This document shows positions 24,578 through 35,420 of a DNA stretch of 64,000 nucleotides, one piece after another. The DNA comes from Halorubrum vacuolatum (GTDB lineage Archaea; Halobacteriota; Halobacteria; Halobacteriales; Haloferacaceae): contig NZ_FZNQ01000004.1 in assembly GCF_900188065.1 (NCBI RefSeq), forward strand, positions 1 through 64,000. Direction: 5' to 3'. The notes beneath the pieces were generated by a model. It saw only the letters and a list, made by a program, of their open reading frames with translations, ran no database searches and was not told where the DNA came from. How positions within the stretch are numbered: position 1 is the stretch's first letter; the number at the start of each line of letters is the position of its first letter. Made by a program: the position numbers and the translations under genes.

Positions 24578-25585
24578 ATGTTGACGCGGCTCCGTGAGAC
24601 CCTCGATCGTGTCTATCTCCGACACCTTCGGGGGAACCTCGACCGGATCCCGACACACGTCGCCGTGATCCAGGATGGAAATCGACGGTATGCCCGCGAG
24701 CGGGGTCGCCCCGCGCCGGACGGCCACCGCGCGGGCGCGGACACCACCGAAGCGGTCCTCGACTGGTGTGCCGACCTCGGGGTCGAGGAACTGACGCTGT
24801 ATGCGTTCTCCACGGAGAATTTCGCCCGGCCGGCCGGGGAGTTGGAGCCGCTTTTCGAGCTGCTCGAAACGAAGATCCGCGAGTTTGCGTCCGCGGATCG
24901 CGTCCATGAACGCGGGGTTTCCATCCGTGCCATCGGGGATCGCAGCCGGTTCCCGGCGTCGGTACAGGAGGCGATCGCCGACGCCGAGCGCCGGACGGCC
25001 GGCTACGACACGTTTCGGCTGAACATCGCGTTGGGCTACGGCGGCCGAAACGAGCTGCTCACCGCGGCCCGTGCGATCGCCCGTGACGTCGAGGAGGGGA
25101 CGCTGGAACCCGCGGACGTCAACGTCGAAACCGTTGAGGAGCATCTCCACGATCGGCCGGTGCGCGATGTCGACCTCATCATTCGAACGGGCGGCGACGA
25201 GCGAACCTCGAACTTCCTCCCGTGGCATGCCAACGGGAACGAGGCGGCGGTCTACTTCTGTGCCCCGTACTGGCCGGCGTTCTCGGAGGCCGATTTTATG
25301 CGCGCCATCCGGACGTACCAAGCTCGCGAGGAGTCGTGGCGATCTGCCCGTCGGGAGCGGGCGGTGGCGCTCATCCGGGCGGCAGCAGCGGTCGAACTGG
25401 AGGAGGCCCGGACGGTCGCGGCGCGGCTTCGCGATCGACTCCCTCGGGGCGATCGCGAGGCGATCGCGGCCGCGGTGCCGGACGGACGTGGCCTGGATGG
25501 AGGTGGGCCGGACGGGACCGGCGGCGAGCTTGATGGGGGAAGCGTCACCGTCCGCGGAGAGGACGGGGCCGAACCGCTCGGATAA
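24578..25585 (+). CDS. uppS: Cis-prenyltransferase (undecaprenyl/polyprenyl diphosphate synthase)
   Basis: A 335-residue enzyme that elongates allylic diphosphates with isopentenyl diphosphate in cis, giving the polyprenyl carrier used for protein N-glycosylation in haloarchaea. Signature motifs are HVAVIQDGNRRYARERG (catalytic Asp33), YAFSTENFARP, and DLIIRTGGDERTSNFLPWHA. The catalytic part ends near residue 265; the last 45 residues are a Gly/Asp-rich disordered tail. I used the ATG at 24578 because the family homology begins within 25 residues of it, though the frame is open 450 nt upstream. Confidence 0.95.
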   Translation: MLTRLRETLDRVYLRHLRGNLDRIPTHVAVIQDGNRRYARERGRPAPDGHRAGADTTEAVLDWCADLGVEELTLYAFSTENFARPAGELEPLFELLETKIREFASADRVHERGVSIRAIGDRSRFPASVQEAIADAERRTAGYDTFRLNIALGYGGRNELLTAARAIARDVEEGTLEPADVNVETVEEHLHDRPVRDVDLIIRTGGDERTSNFLPWHANGNEAAVYFCAPYWPAFSEADFMRAIRTYQAREESWRSARRERAVALIRAAAAVELEEARTVAARLRDRLPRGDREAIAAAVPDGRGLDGGGPDGTGGELDGGSVTVRGEDGAEPLG

Positions 25586-25633
25586 CCGATCCGGCACGTC
25601 CGCCGGACCAACGATCCGGACGGAGGAAGCCAG

Positions 25634-26092
25634 TCAGATCGGGTTCTTTCTTGTCAGATCGCTACCGCAGATCGGACACCGATCCCGGTTTTCATCGAAC
25701 GTTCGGCTACAGCCGACGCACTGAAACCGCCACTCGCGTGCCTCGGTGATCCCTTCGCGAGCGATGGGTTTGACGGGGATGTCCAGCCGCTCGGCGACGT
25801 TCTGCATCGCGTAGTCGTCGGTGACGAGCGTCGCGTGAAGCTCTAGAGCGGCCGCGAGTAAGCGGACATCGGTGTCGGAAAGTTCCGCGGCGTCCCCGGA
25901 GCCGCGCGCGGCGCGTTCGACCTGTTGGATCGCTTCCGGAGCAGGAACGTGGATCGTCATCCCCGAACCCTCCATCGCGTCGAATCGGAGCGCGTGTTCG
26001 GCTTCGAGTTCGTCGTGTACCTCGGGGACCGAGACGACGTCCTCGTCAGTGGTGTACTCGTGGATGAACGCGGACGAATCGAGGATCTGCAT
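25634..26092 (-). CDS. NOB1-type PIN-domain endoribonuclease with zinc ribbon
   Basis: A 152-residue protein. Residues 1-110 are a PIN domain with acidic metal-binding residues Asp5 (QILDSSAFIHEY), Asp74/Asp76 (LSDTDVRLLAAA) and Asp92/Asp93 (LVTDDYAMQN). The C-terminal zinc ribbon uses Cys125, Cys128, Cys139 and Cys142. NOB1 cleaves the 3' end of 16S rRNA during small-subunit maturation. Its ATG overlaps the TGA of the PRC-barrel gene by one base, and aIF-2 is divergent next door, so it lies in a translation cluster. Confidence 0.93.
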   Translation of the reverse strand: MQILDSSAFIHEYTTDEDVVSVPEVHDELEAEHALRFDAMEGSGMTIHVPAPEAIQQVERAARGSGDAAELSDTDVRLLAAALELHATLVTDDYAMQNVAERLDIPVKPIAREGITEAREWRFQCVGCSRTFDENRDRCPICGSDLTRKNPI

Positions 26093-26337
26093 CAGCGCGT
26101 GACGACGATGTAGTCTTTTACCGCCTGCACGTTCGCGACCGGAACCTCGAGTTGGCCGGCGTCGTTGAACTCGAACGTCGAGCGCGCGACGTCGAACTGT
26201 TCATGGGGGCTGACGAGCAGGTGATGAAGCGCCCCGGATTTCAGGTCCATCGTGATGTTGTACAGGTCGCCGATCTCCGTGCCGTCGGCACCCATGACGG
26301 CCTTCCCGGAGAGGTTTTCCGCGAGGATGTCTCCCAT
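26092..26337 (-). CDS. PRC-barrel domain protein
   Basis: An 81-residue PRC-barrel protein (MGDILAENLSGKAVMGADGT, then EIGDLYNITMDLKSG and HHLLVSPHEQFD). Archaeal single-domain PRC-barrel proteins of this type have been linked to RNA or ribosome processing, and more recently CdpB-like members to cell division; which applies is not decidable. It is immediately upstream of and coupled to the NOB1 gene. The start follows the homology; the frame is open upstream without protein features. Confidence 0.9.
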   Translation of the reverse strand: MGDILAENLSGKAVMGADGTEIGDLYNITMDLKSGALHHLLVSPHEQFDVARSTFEFNDAGQLEVPVANVQAVKDYIVVTR

Positions 26338-26497
26338 GCGCGGATCCACCCGGCGTATCGTCTTAAACGCCACGGGGCGTCCGACGTGTGACCGACGCCG
26401 AGGACCGCATCGGGGCTGCGGAGGACGCCCGCGTTCTGAAACACTTAACTCACGTCCGGGTCGTACGGAAGGTAACGACCTTTTCGGGGCGATCTTC

Positions 26498-28288
26498 ATG
26501 ACTCAGGATACACGAACGACCCTTCGAACGCCGATCGTCGCCGTGCTCGGACACGTCGATCACGGGAAGACGAGCCTCCTCGATAAGATCCGGGGCTCGG
26601 CCGTGAGCGAGGGTGAGGCCGGCGCGATCACCCAGCACATCGGGGCGACGGACATCCCGCTCGAAACCATCTCGACGATGGCCGGCGAGTTGGTCGATCC
26701 CGACGACTTCGATCTGCCCGGATTGCTCTTCATCGACACGCCGGGACACCACTCCTTCTCGACGCTCCGTGCGCGTGGCGGAGCGCTTGCGGACATCGCC
26801 GTCCTCGTCGTCGACGTCAACGACGGGTTCCAGCCGCAGACCGAGGAGGCGATAGACATCCTCAGACGGACGGGCACCCCGTTCGTCGTCGCCGCCAACA
26901 AGGCGGACACGACGCCCGGCTGGAACCCACAGGAGGGTGAACCGATCCAGCGGAGCCTCGCCGCCCAGTCCGACCGCGCGGAGTCGATGCTCAACGAGAA
27001 TCTCTATGAGATCATCGGCCAGCTCTCGGACGTCGGCTTCTCGGCCGACCTCTACTGGCGCGTGCAGGACTTCCAGAAGAACATCGGGGTCGTCCCCGTC
27101 TCCGCGATGACCGCCGAGGGGATCCCGGACCTTCTCACGGTCCTCATGGGCCTCTCACAGCGATTCATGCGCGAGGAGATGGCGATCGACGTTCACGGCC
27201 CCGGCGAGGGAACCGTGTTGGAAGTGAAAGACGAGCGGGGCTTCGGTGCGACCGTCGACGCGGTGATCTATGACGGCGTGCTCCGAAACGGCGATACGGT
27301 CGTCATCGGCGGCCAGAACGAGCCGATCGTCACCGAGGTCAGGGCGCTCCTTCGGCCACGACCCCTAGCGGAGATCCGCACCGAAAAGAAGTTCGAGAAG
27401 GTGGCGGAGGTGACCGCGGCGGCCGGGGTGAAGATCGCCGCGCCCGACCTCGATGACGCGATGGCGGGCGCGCCGATCCGCGTCGTCCGCGACCGCCCCG
27501 TCGAGGACGTGGTGGCGGAGGTGAAAGCAGAACTTGCGGAGATCGAAGTCGAGACCGCCGAGGACGGCGTCGTCGTCAAAGCCGACACGCTCGGTTCCTT
27601 GGAGGCGATGGCGGACGCGCTTCGGGAGTCGGAGGTGCCGATCATGCGCGCGGAGGTCGGAGACATCGCCCCGCGGGACGTCGCCATCGCCGAGACGGCA
27701 AACCAGCAGGAGCACAAGGCGATCCTCGGATTCAACGTCGACGTGCTCGCGAACGCGAAGCGTGAACTCGAGACCGCGGACGTGACACTCTACTCGAACG
27801 ACGTGATCTACCAACTCATCGAGAACTACGAGACGTTCGTCGAGGAGCGCAAGCGCGCCCAACAGGAGACGGTGCTCGATAAGGTCGTCCGGCCGTCGCG
27901 CTTCCGCCTCCTGTTGGATCACACCTTCAGACAGAACAACCCCGCGGTCGTCGGCGTCGAAGTGATCTCCGGGACGCTCCAGAACAACCGCAACGTCGGC
28001 TACTTCGAGGGCAACGAGTTCGAACGCGTCGGCAGCCTTTCGGGGATTCAAAAACAGGGGGAGGACGTCGATGAGGCCCGTGCCGGCGAGCGCGTGAGCA
28101 TCGCCATCGACGGGCCGACGATCGGCCGCGACATCGAGGAGGGCGACACGCTCTGGACGGAGGTGCCAGAGAAGCACGCGAAGATCCTCGAACAGGAACT
28201 TCGCGAGCAGATCACCGCCGACGAGCGCGAGGCGCTCGCGGCCTACCTCGATACGCGACGGAAGCGGGACCCGTTCTGGGGCAAATAG
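26498..28288 (+). CDS. infB: Translation initiation factor IF-2 (aIF-2 / aIF5B)
   Basis: A 596-residue GTPase of the IF2/eIF5B family that promotes subunit joining. Visible are the P-loop GHVDHGKT (residues 18-25), the DIAVLVVDVNDGFQPQTEE segment, LFIDTPGHHSF with switch II, and NKAD at about 136-139. C-terminal domains run to DTRRKRDPFWGK. It is intein-free; some archaeal copies carry an intein at the P-loop. It is divergent from the PRC-barrel/NOB1 operon, with 160 nt between. Confidence 0.97.
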   Translation: MTQDTRTTLRTPIVAVLGHVDHGKTSLLDKIRGSAVSEGEAGAITQHIGATDIPLETISTMAGELVDPDDFDLPGLLFIDTPGHHSFSTLRARGGALADIAVLVVDVNDGFQPQTEEAIDILRRTGTPFVVAANKADTTPGWNPQEGEPIQRSLAAQSDRAESMLNENLYEIIGQLSDVGFSADLYWRVQDFQKNIGVVPVSAMTAEGIPDLLTVLMGLSQRFMREEMAIDVHGPGEGTVLEVKDERGFGATVDAVIYDGVLRNGDTVVIGGQNEPIVTEVRALLRPRPLAEIRTEKKFEKVAEVTAAAGVKIAAPDLDDAMAGAPIRVVRDRPVEDVVAEVKAELAEIEVETAEDGVVVKADTLGSLEAMADALRESEVPIMRAEVGDIAPRDVAIAETANQQEHKAILGFNVDVLANAKRELETADVTLYSNDVIYQLIENYETFVEERKRAQQETVLDKVVRPSRFRLLLDHTFRQNNPAVVGVEVISGTLQNNRNVGYFEGNEFERVGSLSGIQKQGEDVDEARAGERVSIAIDGPTIGRDIEEGDTLWTEVPEKHAKILEQELREQITADEREALAAYLDTRRKRDPFWGK

Positions 28289-28345
28289 CGACGCATTCGC
28301 GGTCGTGAGCATCGCAAGCGGTCCGCAAACGAGCGCCGACCGCAC

Positions 28346-29581
28346 CTACGCCACCGCTCCCTTCGAATACCGAACCCACAACAGCGCCGCGAGGCCGGCA
28401 CCGACGAGCGCGAAGGACGAGAGGACGGCGAAGAAGGCCGCGAGGGTGAACGAGCCGAGGATGAACCCGCCGACGGCGATCGAGCTGGACGCGAGCCCGA
28501 ACTGCCCGAGGTAGGTGTAGCCGTACGAGAGCCCGCGGCCCTCGGCCGGCGTGTACACGGCAACCGCGAGTTGATAGAACGGCTGGATCGCGAAGAGGAA
28601 GAAGCCGATGACCGCACAGAGCACGACGAGGGGACCGAGCCCGAGCGACGCCACCGGCACGAACGCGAGCGCGAGCAGCGCGAGCACGACGAAGATCCCC
28701 ATGAGCCCCTTCTCGACGGCGACGTAGTTCGTCGCCCGACCGCCCGCATACTGCCCGGCCATCCCGATGACGAGCAGGCCGACGTAGAGGTAATCACCGG
28801 GCTCGATCCCCTCCAAGCCAAGCCCGGGGTCGAACCCGGTGAGCGCGGGCAACCCCTGCAGGATCTCGGGCAGGTAGGTGAGAATACCGCGATAAAAGAG
28901 TCCCTCGAAGGTGACGAGCACGAAGACGACCGCGAAGGCGCTCGCAAAGAGCGTCCGCGAGTCGGCGATCAGGTCGGAAAGCGACGCCTGCACGGTCGCA
29001 TCGTCGAGCTCCTCGGTCGCCGCGACCGGATCGAAGTCGGTTGAGAGCCCCCAGAGTGCGGCGAGCAGGCCGGGAACCGCGAGCGCGGCGGCGACGAGCG
29101 ACCAGTCGAGGAAGATCAACAGGGTGGCGGCGACGAACGGCCCGAGCGCGATCCCCGTGTTGCCGGCGATCCCGTGCCACGCGAACACCGTCCCGCGGTC
29201 CTCGACCCCCGTCGAGATGAGCGAGAGCCCCGCGGGGTGATAGATGCTGGCGGCGACCCCCCAGATCAGGAGCCCGACCGCGATGAGGTAGATCGAGTCG
29301 GCGAACGAGAGCACGAGGAACGCGCCGCTCATCCCGAACAGACAGACGATGATGAGCCGCTTCGTCCCGTAGCGATCCGCGAGGATCCCGCCCGGAAGCG
29401 CACCGATCCCGAACGGCGCGTAGCCGAGGGTGATCACGAGCCCCAGCAGGGCGACGGAGACGTCGAACTCAGCGAGCCAGACGACGAGGAAGATCGGAAT
29501 GGACGTCTCGAACCAATGGACGAGCGCATGGCCCGTCATGGTGAACCCGGCGATCGACCGGTCGTTCTCGGAGAGACCCAT
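28346..29581 (-). CDS. Major facilitator superfamily transporter
   Basis: A 411-residue membrane protein with 12 predicted transmembrane helices, the MFS loop-2/3 motif GGILADRYGTKRLIIV, and a cytoplasmic acidic loop in the middle (FDPVAATEELDDATVQASL). Start MGLSENDRS chosen at the first conserved Met; ten upstream codons are in frame. It is a stand-alone gene convergent with infB. Substrate is not predictable. Confidence 0.9.
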   Translation of the reverse strand: MGLSENDRSIAGFTMTGHALVHWFETSIPIFLVVWLAEFDVSVALLGLVITLGYAPFGIGALPGGILADRYGTKRLIIVCLFGMSGAFLVLSFADSIYLIAVGLLIWGVAASIYHPAGLSLISTGVEDRGTVFAWHGIAGNTGIALGPFVAATLLIFLDWSLVAAALAVPGLLAALWGLSTDFDPVAATEELDDATVQASLSDLIADSRTLFASAFAVVFVLVTFEGLFYRGILTYLPEILQGLPALTGFDPGLGLEGIEPGDYLYVGLLVIGMAGQYAGGRATNYVAVEKGLMGIFVVLALLALAFVPVASLGLGPLVVLCAVIGFFLFAIQPFYQLAVAVYTPAEGRGLSYGYTYLGQFGLASSSIAVGGFILGSFTLAAFFAVLSSFALVGAGLAALLWVRYSKGAVA

Positions 29582-29691
29582 CCGATACACGGGAGACGAC
29601 ACCCGACGCACTTAGCTTCACGCGCTTCGGCCACGATCGCCGTATGACGGCGGGTCGGGATCGACACGAAAGGGACCGATCCCCGACCGAT

Positions 29692-31419
29692 CTACCGTCG
29701 TCGATCGAACCCCGTCGCCAGCGACGACTCCGGGACCGAGAGCACGGTCGGCCGCCCGTGCGGGCAGGCGAACGGTCGCTCACACTCCCCGAGCCGATCG
29801 AGCAGGGCGTGGAGGTCGTCGGTCTCGAGGCCATCCACGTCTCCCCGCTTCAGCGACGGATGACACGCGAGGTCCGCGAGCAGCGTCTCGCGGGCATCCC
29901 GAGGAGCATGGGTCTCCGTCGCCGTGAGCGCGTCGAGGGCGTCCCGAAACGCCGCCTCGTCCGCGACGCGGCCGAACGGGGCCGGAACCGTCCGAAGCCG
30001 ACGGGTCGACCCGCCGAACGGCTCCGTCTCGAAGCCGAGCGTCGATAACGCCGATTCGAAAGCGGCGACAGCGGCGGCCTCGTCCGCCGACAGCGAGAGC
30101 GTCGCCGGCGGATCGAGCGGGACGGTCGGGACCGGCTCGTCGGCGAACGCCCGCTGAAGACGCTCGTAGTTCACCCGCTCGTGGGCGGCGTGGGTATCGA
30201 TGACGAGGAGATCGTCGTCCGCCTCACAGAGTACGTACAGATCCCGAAAGGTCCCGATCGGCGTCGCCTCCGCGAGGACGGAGGATGCCGAACCGTCCGC
30301 CTCCCCGACCGGGGACAACGCCGTGTCGAGGTCGGTCGCCGTCTCCGCTTTCCGGCGAAGATCCGCACCGGTGAGCGCGTCCGCGACGGCCCGCTCAACC
30401 GCCTCCGCGATCCGATCGCCGTCGCGAAGCCCGACCTCGCGTTTCGCGGGGTGGACGTTCGGGTCGATCCGGTCGGGTGGAATGTCAACCGAGACGACGG
30501 CGATCGGCTGGCGACCGTCCGGGAGGAGTCGACCGTAGCCCGCGCGAACCGCGGCCGCAAGGTCGGGGGCGCGCACCGGGCGCCCGTTCACCGCGAGGCG
30601 GATGTGATCCCGCGTCGAACGGCTGATCGAGGGATAGACGAGCACCCCGGAGAGGTCGACCGTGACGGGATCGATGTCGACCGTCGCATCGAACGTCGTC
30701 GACTGGCTCGCCGTCTCGCGGTCGTACACCCCGAAGAGCGCGTCAGTTCGACCCGTTCCCGACGTGGAAAGCGTTCGAGATCCGTCGTGAACGAGTCGAA
30801 ACGCGACGTGGGGGTTCGCCAGCGCGTAGTCCGCGACGAGCCGGGAGATGTGTGCGAACTCGACGCGGGGGGCCGAAAGCGACGCCAGCCGGGCCGGCCG
30901 GGAGGCGAACAGATCGGTCACGGTGACCGTCGTCCCACGACCTCGACCGGCATCCGCGGTGGACACCTCGCCGTCGGCAGCCACCGTCACCCGCGTCCCG
31001 ATCGTGTCGCCGTCGGCGGTACACAGTTCGAGGGTTCCGGCCTCCGCGATCGCCGCGAGCGCCTCCCCCCGGAAGCCGAGCGTCTCGACGCCAACGGGGT
31101 CGCCGTCGGGGGCGAGTTTGCTCGTCGCGTGTCGCTCGACGGCGAGCCGGGCGTCGGCGCGGCCCATTCCACACCCGTCGTCGGCGACACGGATCCGATC
31201 GGTCCCATCGCCGTCGACGCCGACCTCGATCGATGTCGCGCCCGCATCGAGCGCGTTGTCCAGCAGTTCCCCGACGACACGGGCCGGCCGGGTGATCACC
31301 TCGCCGGCGGCGATCCGATCGACCGTCTCGCGATCGAGTCGACGGATCGTGGCGTCCACGTCGTCGTCGAACGAACCGGTTCGCTCCTCGGATCCCGTCG
31401 GGTCCTCACGCATCGTCAT
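29692..31419 (-). CDS. mutL: DNA mismatch repair protein MutL
   Basis: A 575-residue MutL. The GHKL ATPase domain has [42 protein letters not shown] and [15 protein letters not shown]. The C-terminal domain carries the metal-binding endonuclease motif as [12 protein letters not shown] (canonical DQHAxxExxxxE, with Thr for Gln), plus [11 protein letters not shown] and CPHGRPT. It is therefore probably a nicking MutL. Start overlaps the mutS stop as ATGA; a second Met two codons on is possible. Confidence 0.96.
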   Translation of the reverse strand: MTMREDPTGSEERTGSFDDDVDATIRRLDRETVDRIAAGEVITRPARVVGELLDNALDAGATSIEVGVDGDGTDRIRVADDGCGMGRADARLAVERHATSKLAPDGDPVGVETLGFRGEALAAIAEAGTLELCTADGDTIGTRVTVAADGEVSTADAGRGRGTTVTVTDLFASRPARLASLSAPRVEFAHISRLVADYALANPHVAFRLVHDGSRTLSTSGTGRTDALFGVYDRETASQSTTFDATVDIDPVTVDLSGVLVYPSISRSTRDHIRLAVNGRPVRAPDLAAAVRAGYGRLLPDGRQPIAVVSVDIPPDRIDPNVHPAKREVGLRDGDRIAEAVERAVADALTGADLRRKAETATDLDTALSPVGEADGSASSVLAEATPIGTFRDLYVLCEADDDLLVIDTHAAHERVNYERLQRAFADEPVPTVPLDPPATLSLSADEAAAVAAFESALSTLGFETEPFGGSTRRLRTVPAPFGRVADEAAFRDALDALTATETHAPRDARETLLADLACHPSLKRGDVDGLETDDLHALLDRLGECERPFACPHGRPTVLSVPESSLATGFDRRR

Positions 31420-34166
31420 CGATCCGCTCCTTCGCCGACCCGGCTTTGCAGGTCATACAGCGCGTTCAGCGCCTCGATCGGCGTCATCCGCGCGAGGTCG
31501 AGCTCGCGCAGCGTCGATTCGACCTCGGTAGGTCCGTCCTCGCGCTCCTCCGCGAGGAATTCACGGAGCGAGCGATCCGTGGGTTCCGTATCCGGATCCC
31601 CCGATCCGGTGGGTGGCTCGTCGCCGTTGGAACCGCGGGGTGTCGAATCGTCGTGCGAGTCGGCATCAACCAGCTCCCGGGAGCGCTCGACGACAGCCGG
31701 CGGAACCCCGGCCAACTCCGCGACCTCGACGCCGTAGGACGACGAGGAGGCCCCACGGGCGACCCGATGGAGGAACGTCACGGTGCCGTCCTCGCGGGTC
31801 GCCGTGAAATGGAGGTTAAAGACGCGCTCATGGGTCGTTTCGAGGTCGATGAGATCGTGATAATGGGTCGCAAAGAGCGTCGTCGCGCCGAGTTCGTCGT
31901 GGATGAACTCCACGGCGGCGCGGGCGATCGCCTTGCCGTCGGTGGTCGCGGTGCCGCGACCGACCTCATCGAGCAGGACGAGCGATCGTTCGTCGGCATC
32001 GTGGAGGATCTCCGTCAGCTCACGCATCTCGCGCATGAACGTCGACTGGCCGCCGGCGATGTCGTCCGCGGCGCCGACCCTGGTGAACAGCCGGTCGATT
32101 ACCGGCAGGCTCGCGGCCTGGGCCGGGACGAACGAGCCGATCTGTGCGAGGACGACGGCGAGCGCGACCGAGCGCATATACGTCGATTTCCCGCTCATGT
32201 TCGGCCCGGTGATCACCGCGATCGACCCCCGCGGGAGGTCCGCGTCGTTCGGGACGAACGAGGGCTCGGTCCGTTCGACGACGGGATGTCTTCCGCCTTC
32301 GATCCGGATCGGCGCAGCCGGATCGGTGGCGACGGCGGGCCGCACGTAGTCGCGCTCGACGGCGATCGTCGCGAAGGTCCGAAGCACGTCGAGCTCGGCG
32401 AGCGCATCCGCGAGGGCCTGAACGCGTTCGGTCTCCGCGGCGACCCGATCGCGAACCTCGACGAACAGCTCGTACTCGAGGGCAGCCGCCCGTTCCGTGG
32501 CGGCGAATATCTCCTCCTCGCGGCGTTTCAATTCGGGGGTGACGTACCGCTCGCTGTTTTTAAGCGTCTGCCGCCGGCGATAGTCCTCGGGCACCCGATC
32601 GCGGTTGGCGTCGGTCACCTCGATGTAGTAGCCGTGGACCTGGTTGTGTCCGACCGAAAGCGAGTCGATCCCGGTCCGTTCACGCTCCGTCTCCTCCAGC
32701 GTCGCGACCCACTCGCGCCCCTCCCGCTCGGTCGCGCGGAGGTCGTCGAGATCGGCGTCGAAGCCGTCGCGGATCACCCCGCCGTCGGTGGTCTCCCGCG
32801 GCGGATCGGTCGCGATCGCCTCGTCGATCAGCTCGCCGATCTCGGACAGCGCATCGAGTCGGCCGTGGAGGTCGCGAAGATGGTCGGAGCGGGGTGCGTC
32901 GGCGGGTTCGTCGGTCTCACGGTCTCCGTCGCCGCTCCCGCCCGCAAGCAACGACTTCACCTCGGGCACGGCCGTGAGCGTGGCGTGAAGCGACCGGAGA
33001 TCGCGTGCATCGGCCCGTCCGCGTGAGATCCGGCCGACGAGCCGTTCGAGGTCGTAGGCGGTCGCGAGCGTCTCGGCGATCCCCTCACGAACCAGCGTTC
33101 GGTCGGCCAGTTCCGCGACGGCGGCGTGTCGCGATCGGATCGCTTCGGCTTCCACGAGCGGCCGTCGCAGCCATCGTTCCAGTCGACGACGGCCGAGCGC
33201 ACAGCTCGTCGCATCGAGGGTGTCGAACAGGGTGTCGCCCGCGCCGAGCCCGCGGTTCTCGAACAGCTCCAGGCTCCGTTGGGCGGCGGCATCGAGCCGC
33301 AGGTGGTCTCGCGGGTCGTATCGACGGATCCGCGAGACGTACGCGAGGGGGCCGTCGTCGCCCTGCGTGTACTCCGCGTACGCCAACAATGCTCCCGCCG
33401 CGCGGATCGCTGCCTCGTGATCGAACCGGCGATCCGGCGCGGCACAGTACGGCCGGAGCCGCTCTCGGGCCGTTTCGGGCTCGAACGCCGTGGGATCGAA
33501 CCGGTGAGCGTGCCAGCCCCGGTCGGCATCGGCGGGGGTGAAGTCGGGTGCATCGGGGGAGCTGAGGAGTTCGGCGGGCTCGATCCGATCCAACTCGGTG
33601 GCGATCGTCTCGCCGTCGCCCGCGGTGACGAGACACTCCCCGGTGGCGACGTCGATCGCCGCAAGGCCGACTGGCGAGCCGTCGACGTCATCAGCCCCAT
33701 CAGCTTCGTCGCCTCCGCCGGCGACGGCCGCGACGTAGTTCGTCGTGCCCGCCTCGAGCAGGTCCTCCTCGACGATGGTGCCCGGCGTGATCACCTCGGT
33801 GATCGCTCGGTCGACGAGCCCCGTCGCTTCGGCGGCGTCCTCGACCTGATCGCCGAGGGCGACCCGGTAGCCCGCATCGAGCAGCGCCTCGAGATACGGT
33901 GCCGCGTTGTCGATGGGGATGCCGGCCATCGGATACTCGCCGGTCGAGTCCGACCGTTCGGTGAGCGTTACCTCACAGATCCGTGCGACGACCTCGGCGG
34001 CCTCACAGAACGCCTCGTAAAAGTCCCCGACCTGGAAGAGGACGAGTGCGTCCTCGTGGGCCGCACAGAGGTCGGCGTACTGTGCGAGCATCGGCGTGAG
34101 TTCCTCGCGGACGGCCGCGATGCCGGGGGGCATCCCGAGCGCCACCTCCGGTTCCGCCGGTGACAT
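31416..34166 (-). CDS. mutS: DNA mismatch repair protein MutS
   Basis: A 916-residue MutS1. The mismatch-binding motif is [10 protein letters not shown] (Phe-x-Glu type) near residue 43. The clamp and lever domains follow, then Walker [17 protein letters not shown], Walker [15 protein letters not shown] and [12 protein letters not shown]. Acidic linkers between domains and before the C-terminal helix account for extra length over bacterial MutS (about 855). It is the first gene of mutS-mutL. MutS/MutL in archaea is mainly haloarchaeal and thought to derive from bacteria. Confidence 0.97.
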   Translation of the reverse strand: MSPAEPEVALGMPPGIAAVREELTPMLAQYADLCAAHEDALVLFQVGDFYEAFCEAAEVVARICEVTLTERSDSTGEYPMAGIPIDNAAPYLEALLDAGYRVALGDQVEDAAEATGLVDRAITEVITPGTIVEEDLLEAGTTNYVAAVAGGGDEADGADDVDGSPVGLAAIDVATGECLVTAGDGETIATELDRIEPAELLSSPDAPDFTPADADRGWHAHRFDPTAFEPETARERLRPYCAAPDRRFDHEAAIRAAGALLAYAEYTQGDDGPLAYVSRIRRYDPRDHLRLDAAAQRSLELFENRGLGAGDTLFDTLDATSCALGRRRLERWLRRPLVEAEAIRSRHAAVAELADRTLVREGIAETLATAYDLERLVGRISRGRADARDLRSLHATLTAVPEVKSLLAGGSGDGDRETDEPADAPRSDHLRDLHGRLDALSEIGELIDEAIATDPPRETTDGGVIRDGFDADLDDLRATEREGREWVATLEETERERTGIDSLSVGHNQVHGYYIEVTDANRDRVPEDYRRRQTLKNSERYVTPELKRREEEIFAATERAAALEYELFVEVRDRVAAETERVQALADALAELDVLRTFATIAVERDYVRPAVATDPAAPIRIEGGRHPVVERTEPSFVPNDADLPRGSIAVITGPNMSGKSTYMRSVALAVVLAQIGSFVPAQAASLPVIDRLFTRVGAADDIAGGQSTFMREMRELTEILHDADERSLVLLDEVGRGTATTDGKAIARAAVEFIHDELGATTLFATHYHDLIDLETTHERVFNLHFTATREDGTVTFLHRVARGASSSSYGVEVAELAGVPPAVVERSRELVDADSHDDSTPRGSNGDEPPTGSGDPDTEPTDRSLREFLAEEREDGPTEVESTLRELDLARMTPIEALNALYDLQSRVGEGADR

Positions 34167-34286
34167 ACCTCGGATCCGGACAGCCGAAGGTATAAACGGT
34201 GCGGAGCGGCCGACGCCTGCTCGGCCGAGCGACCCCGACCGTCGTGAGCCAGCAAGCACTTACCGCTGGCCGAGAGAGGACCCGGT

Positions 34287-34862
34287 ATGTCCCTCACGGA
34301 CCGTCTCGGAGCGCGGAGTATCGCTGCCGGCGGGGTCGGCGGGGTCGCCGCGTACGTCCTCGGCTACCTCTTCGTTTATATCACCCAGCGTAGCGGGGTC
34401 GAGGAGCAGTTGGAGGCGTTCAACGCGATCGCCGACCTCTTCGGCGGCGACCCGATCCCCGCATGGCAGGCGATCGGCTGGCTCTTTTATAACGCCCACT
34501 TCGTCGCCACCGAGGTCCCCCAGCCGCTCGGAGGCGTCCGGGTCGAGAACTTCGTCGCGAGCGCGGACGGGTTGAGTTACCTCTACGTCGTTCCGCCGCT
34601 CCTGCTCGTGATCGCCGGGGTCGCGACCGCACGGGTTGCGGTCGCAGAGACGCCGACGGACGGGGCCGCCGCCGGCGCGCTCGTCACGGCCGGATACCTC
34701 CCCGCGGCGATCGCCGGCGCGTTCCTCTTCCGGTACGCCGTCGGCGATGCGACCGTCACACCCGACCTCGTCACCGCGGTGCTGCTCGCCGGTGCCGCCT
34801 ATCCGCTCGTGTTCGGCGCGATCGGTGGCGCGGCCGCCAGTCTGCTCGGTGGACGGGAGTGA
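34287..34862 (+). CDS. Conserved haloarchaeal membrane protein
   Basis: A 191-residue protein with about five hydrophobic segments: residues 14-34, a long central part containing IPAWQAIGWLFYNAHFVATE, then YVVPPLLLVIAGVATARVAV, AGALVTAGYLPAAIAGAFLF and LAGAAYPLVFGAIGGAAASL. The pattern matches an uncharacterised haloarchaeal membrane family. It is divergent from mutS and convergent with the next gene. No functional motif. Confidence 0.8.
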   Translation: MSLTDRLGARSIAAGGVGGVAAYVLGYLFVYITQRSGVEEQLEAFNAIADLFGGDPIPAWQAIGWLFYNAHFVATEVPQPLGGVRVENFVASADGLSYLYVVPPLLLVIAGVATARVAVAETPTDGAAAGALVTAGYLPAAIAGAFLFRYAVGDATVTPDLVTAVLLAGAAYPLVFGAIGGAAASLLGGRE

Positions 34863-34871
34863 AGGAACCGG

Positions 34872-35348
34872 CTACGGTAGATATCGGACGCTTATCAGCC
34901 CCGGTTCCGAGCGGATCTCGACGCGGTTCACGCCGAGCCGTGCCGCCCGCGCGAGCGTCGTCTCGCGATCCTCGATCACGTCCGAGACGGCCTCCTCGGT
35001 CCGCGCTTCCGGCGGTGTCAGGACGTGGATCTCGCCGATCCCCGCGCGTGGCTCGCGGGCCAACTCGCCGACCGACAGATCGGCGGCCAACTCGCGTTCG
35101 TGGACCGTCGGCGGCTCCTCGCTCTCCTCGATCGAAAGTGACCACCGTTCGGCAACCTCGACGGCTCGGTAGGTGACGTTGAGCGGCGGCTCGGGGGCGA
35201 CCGTTGCTTCGACGGCCTCGTCGACCGCCAACCCAGGGTTCGAATCCAGCGTGTGGATCTGCCCGTCGTGGACGTCCCGCAACACCGCCGAATCGGGCTC
35301 GACGTGGGTGACGAGGAACGTGCTTTCCTTTTCGGTCTCGTCGGTCAT
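34872..35348 (-). CDS. Conserved haloarchaeal protein (DUF5812-like)
   Basis: A 158-residue soluble acidic protein starting MTDETEKESTFLVTHVEPDS, with DVHDGQIHTLDSNPGL, LNVTYRAVEVAERWSL and IGEIHVLTPPEARTEEAVSD. I recognise the layout as the haloarchaeal DUF5812 type, no function known. The last third (VSDVIEDRETTLARAARLGV) is helical. It lies between two membrane protein genes. Confidence 0.75.
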   Translation of the reverse strand: MTDETEKESTFLVTHVEPDSAVLRDVHDGQIHTLDSNPGLAVDEAVEATVAPEPPLNVTYRAVEVAERWSLSIEESEEPPTVHERELAADLSVGELAREPRAGIGEIHVLTPPEARTEEAVSDVIEDRETTLARAARLGVNRVEIRSEPGLISVRYLP

Positions 35349-35420
35349 TGCCGCCGCTACGGCGGCGAGCCTTTTTCAGGTTTCGAGCGGGGACGCGGGA
35401 GGAATGGCTGCCTTCCGAGC

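Noticed and set aside
30181-31737. 518-codon open frame on the plus strand
   Set aside because: Antisense to mutL and the end of mutS, with low-complexity Arg/Ser-rich composition.
31446-33026. 526-codon open frame on the plus strand
   Set aside because: It is antisense to mutS. GC-rich haloarchaeal genes leave long open frames on the other strand, the translation lacks any fold, and mutS is unmistakable.
35238-35248. ggttcgaatcc, like a tRNA T-loop
   Set aside because: It lies in the coding sequence at 34872-35348 and no acceptor, D or anticodon stems can be drawn around it.
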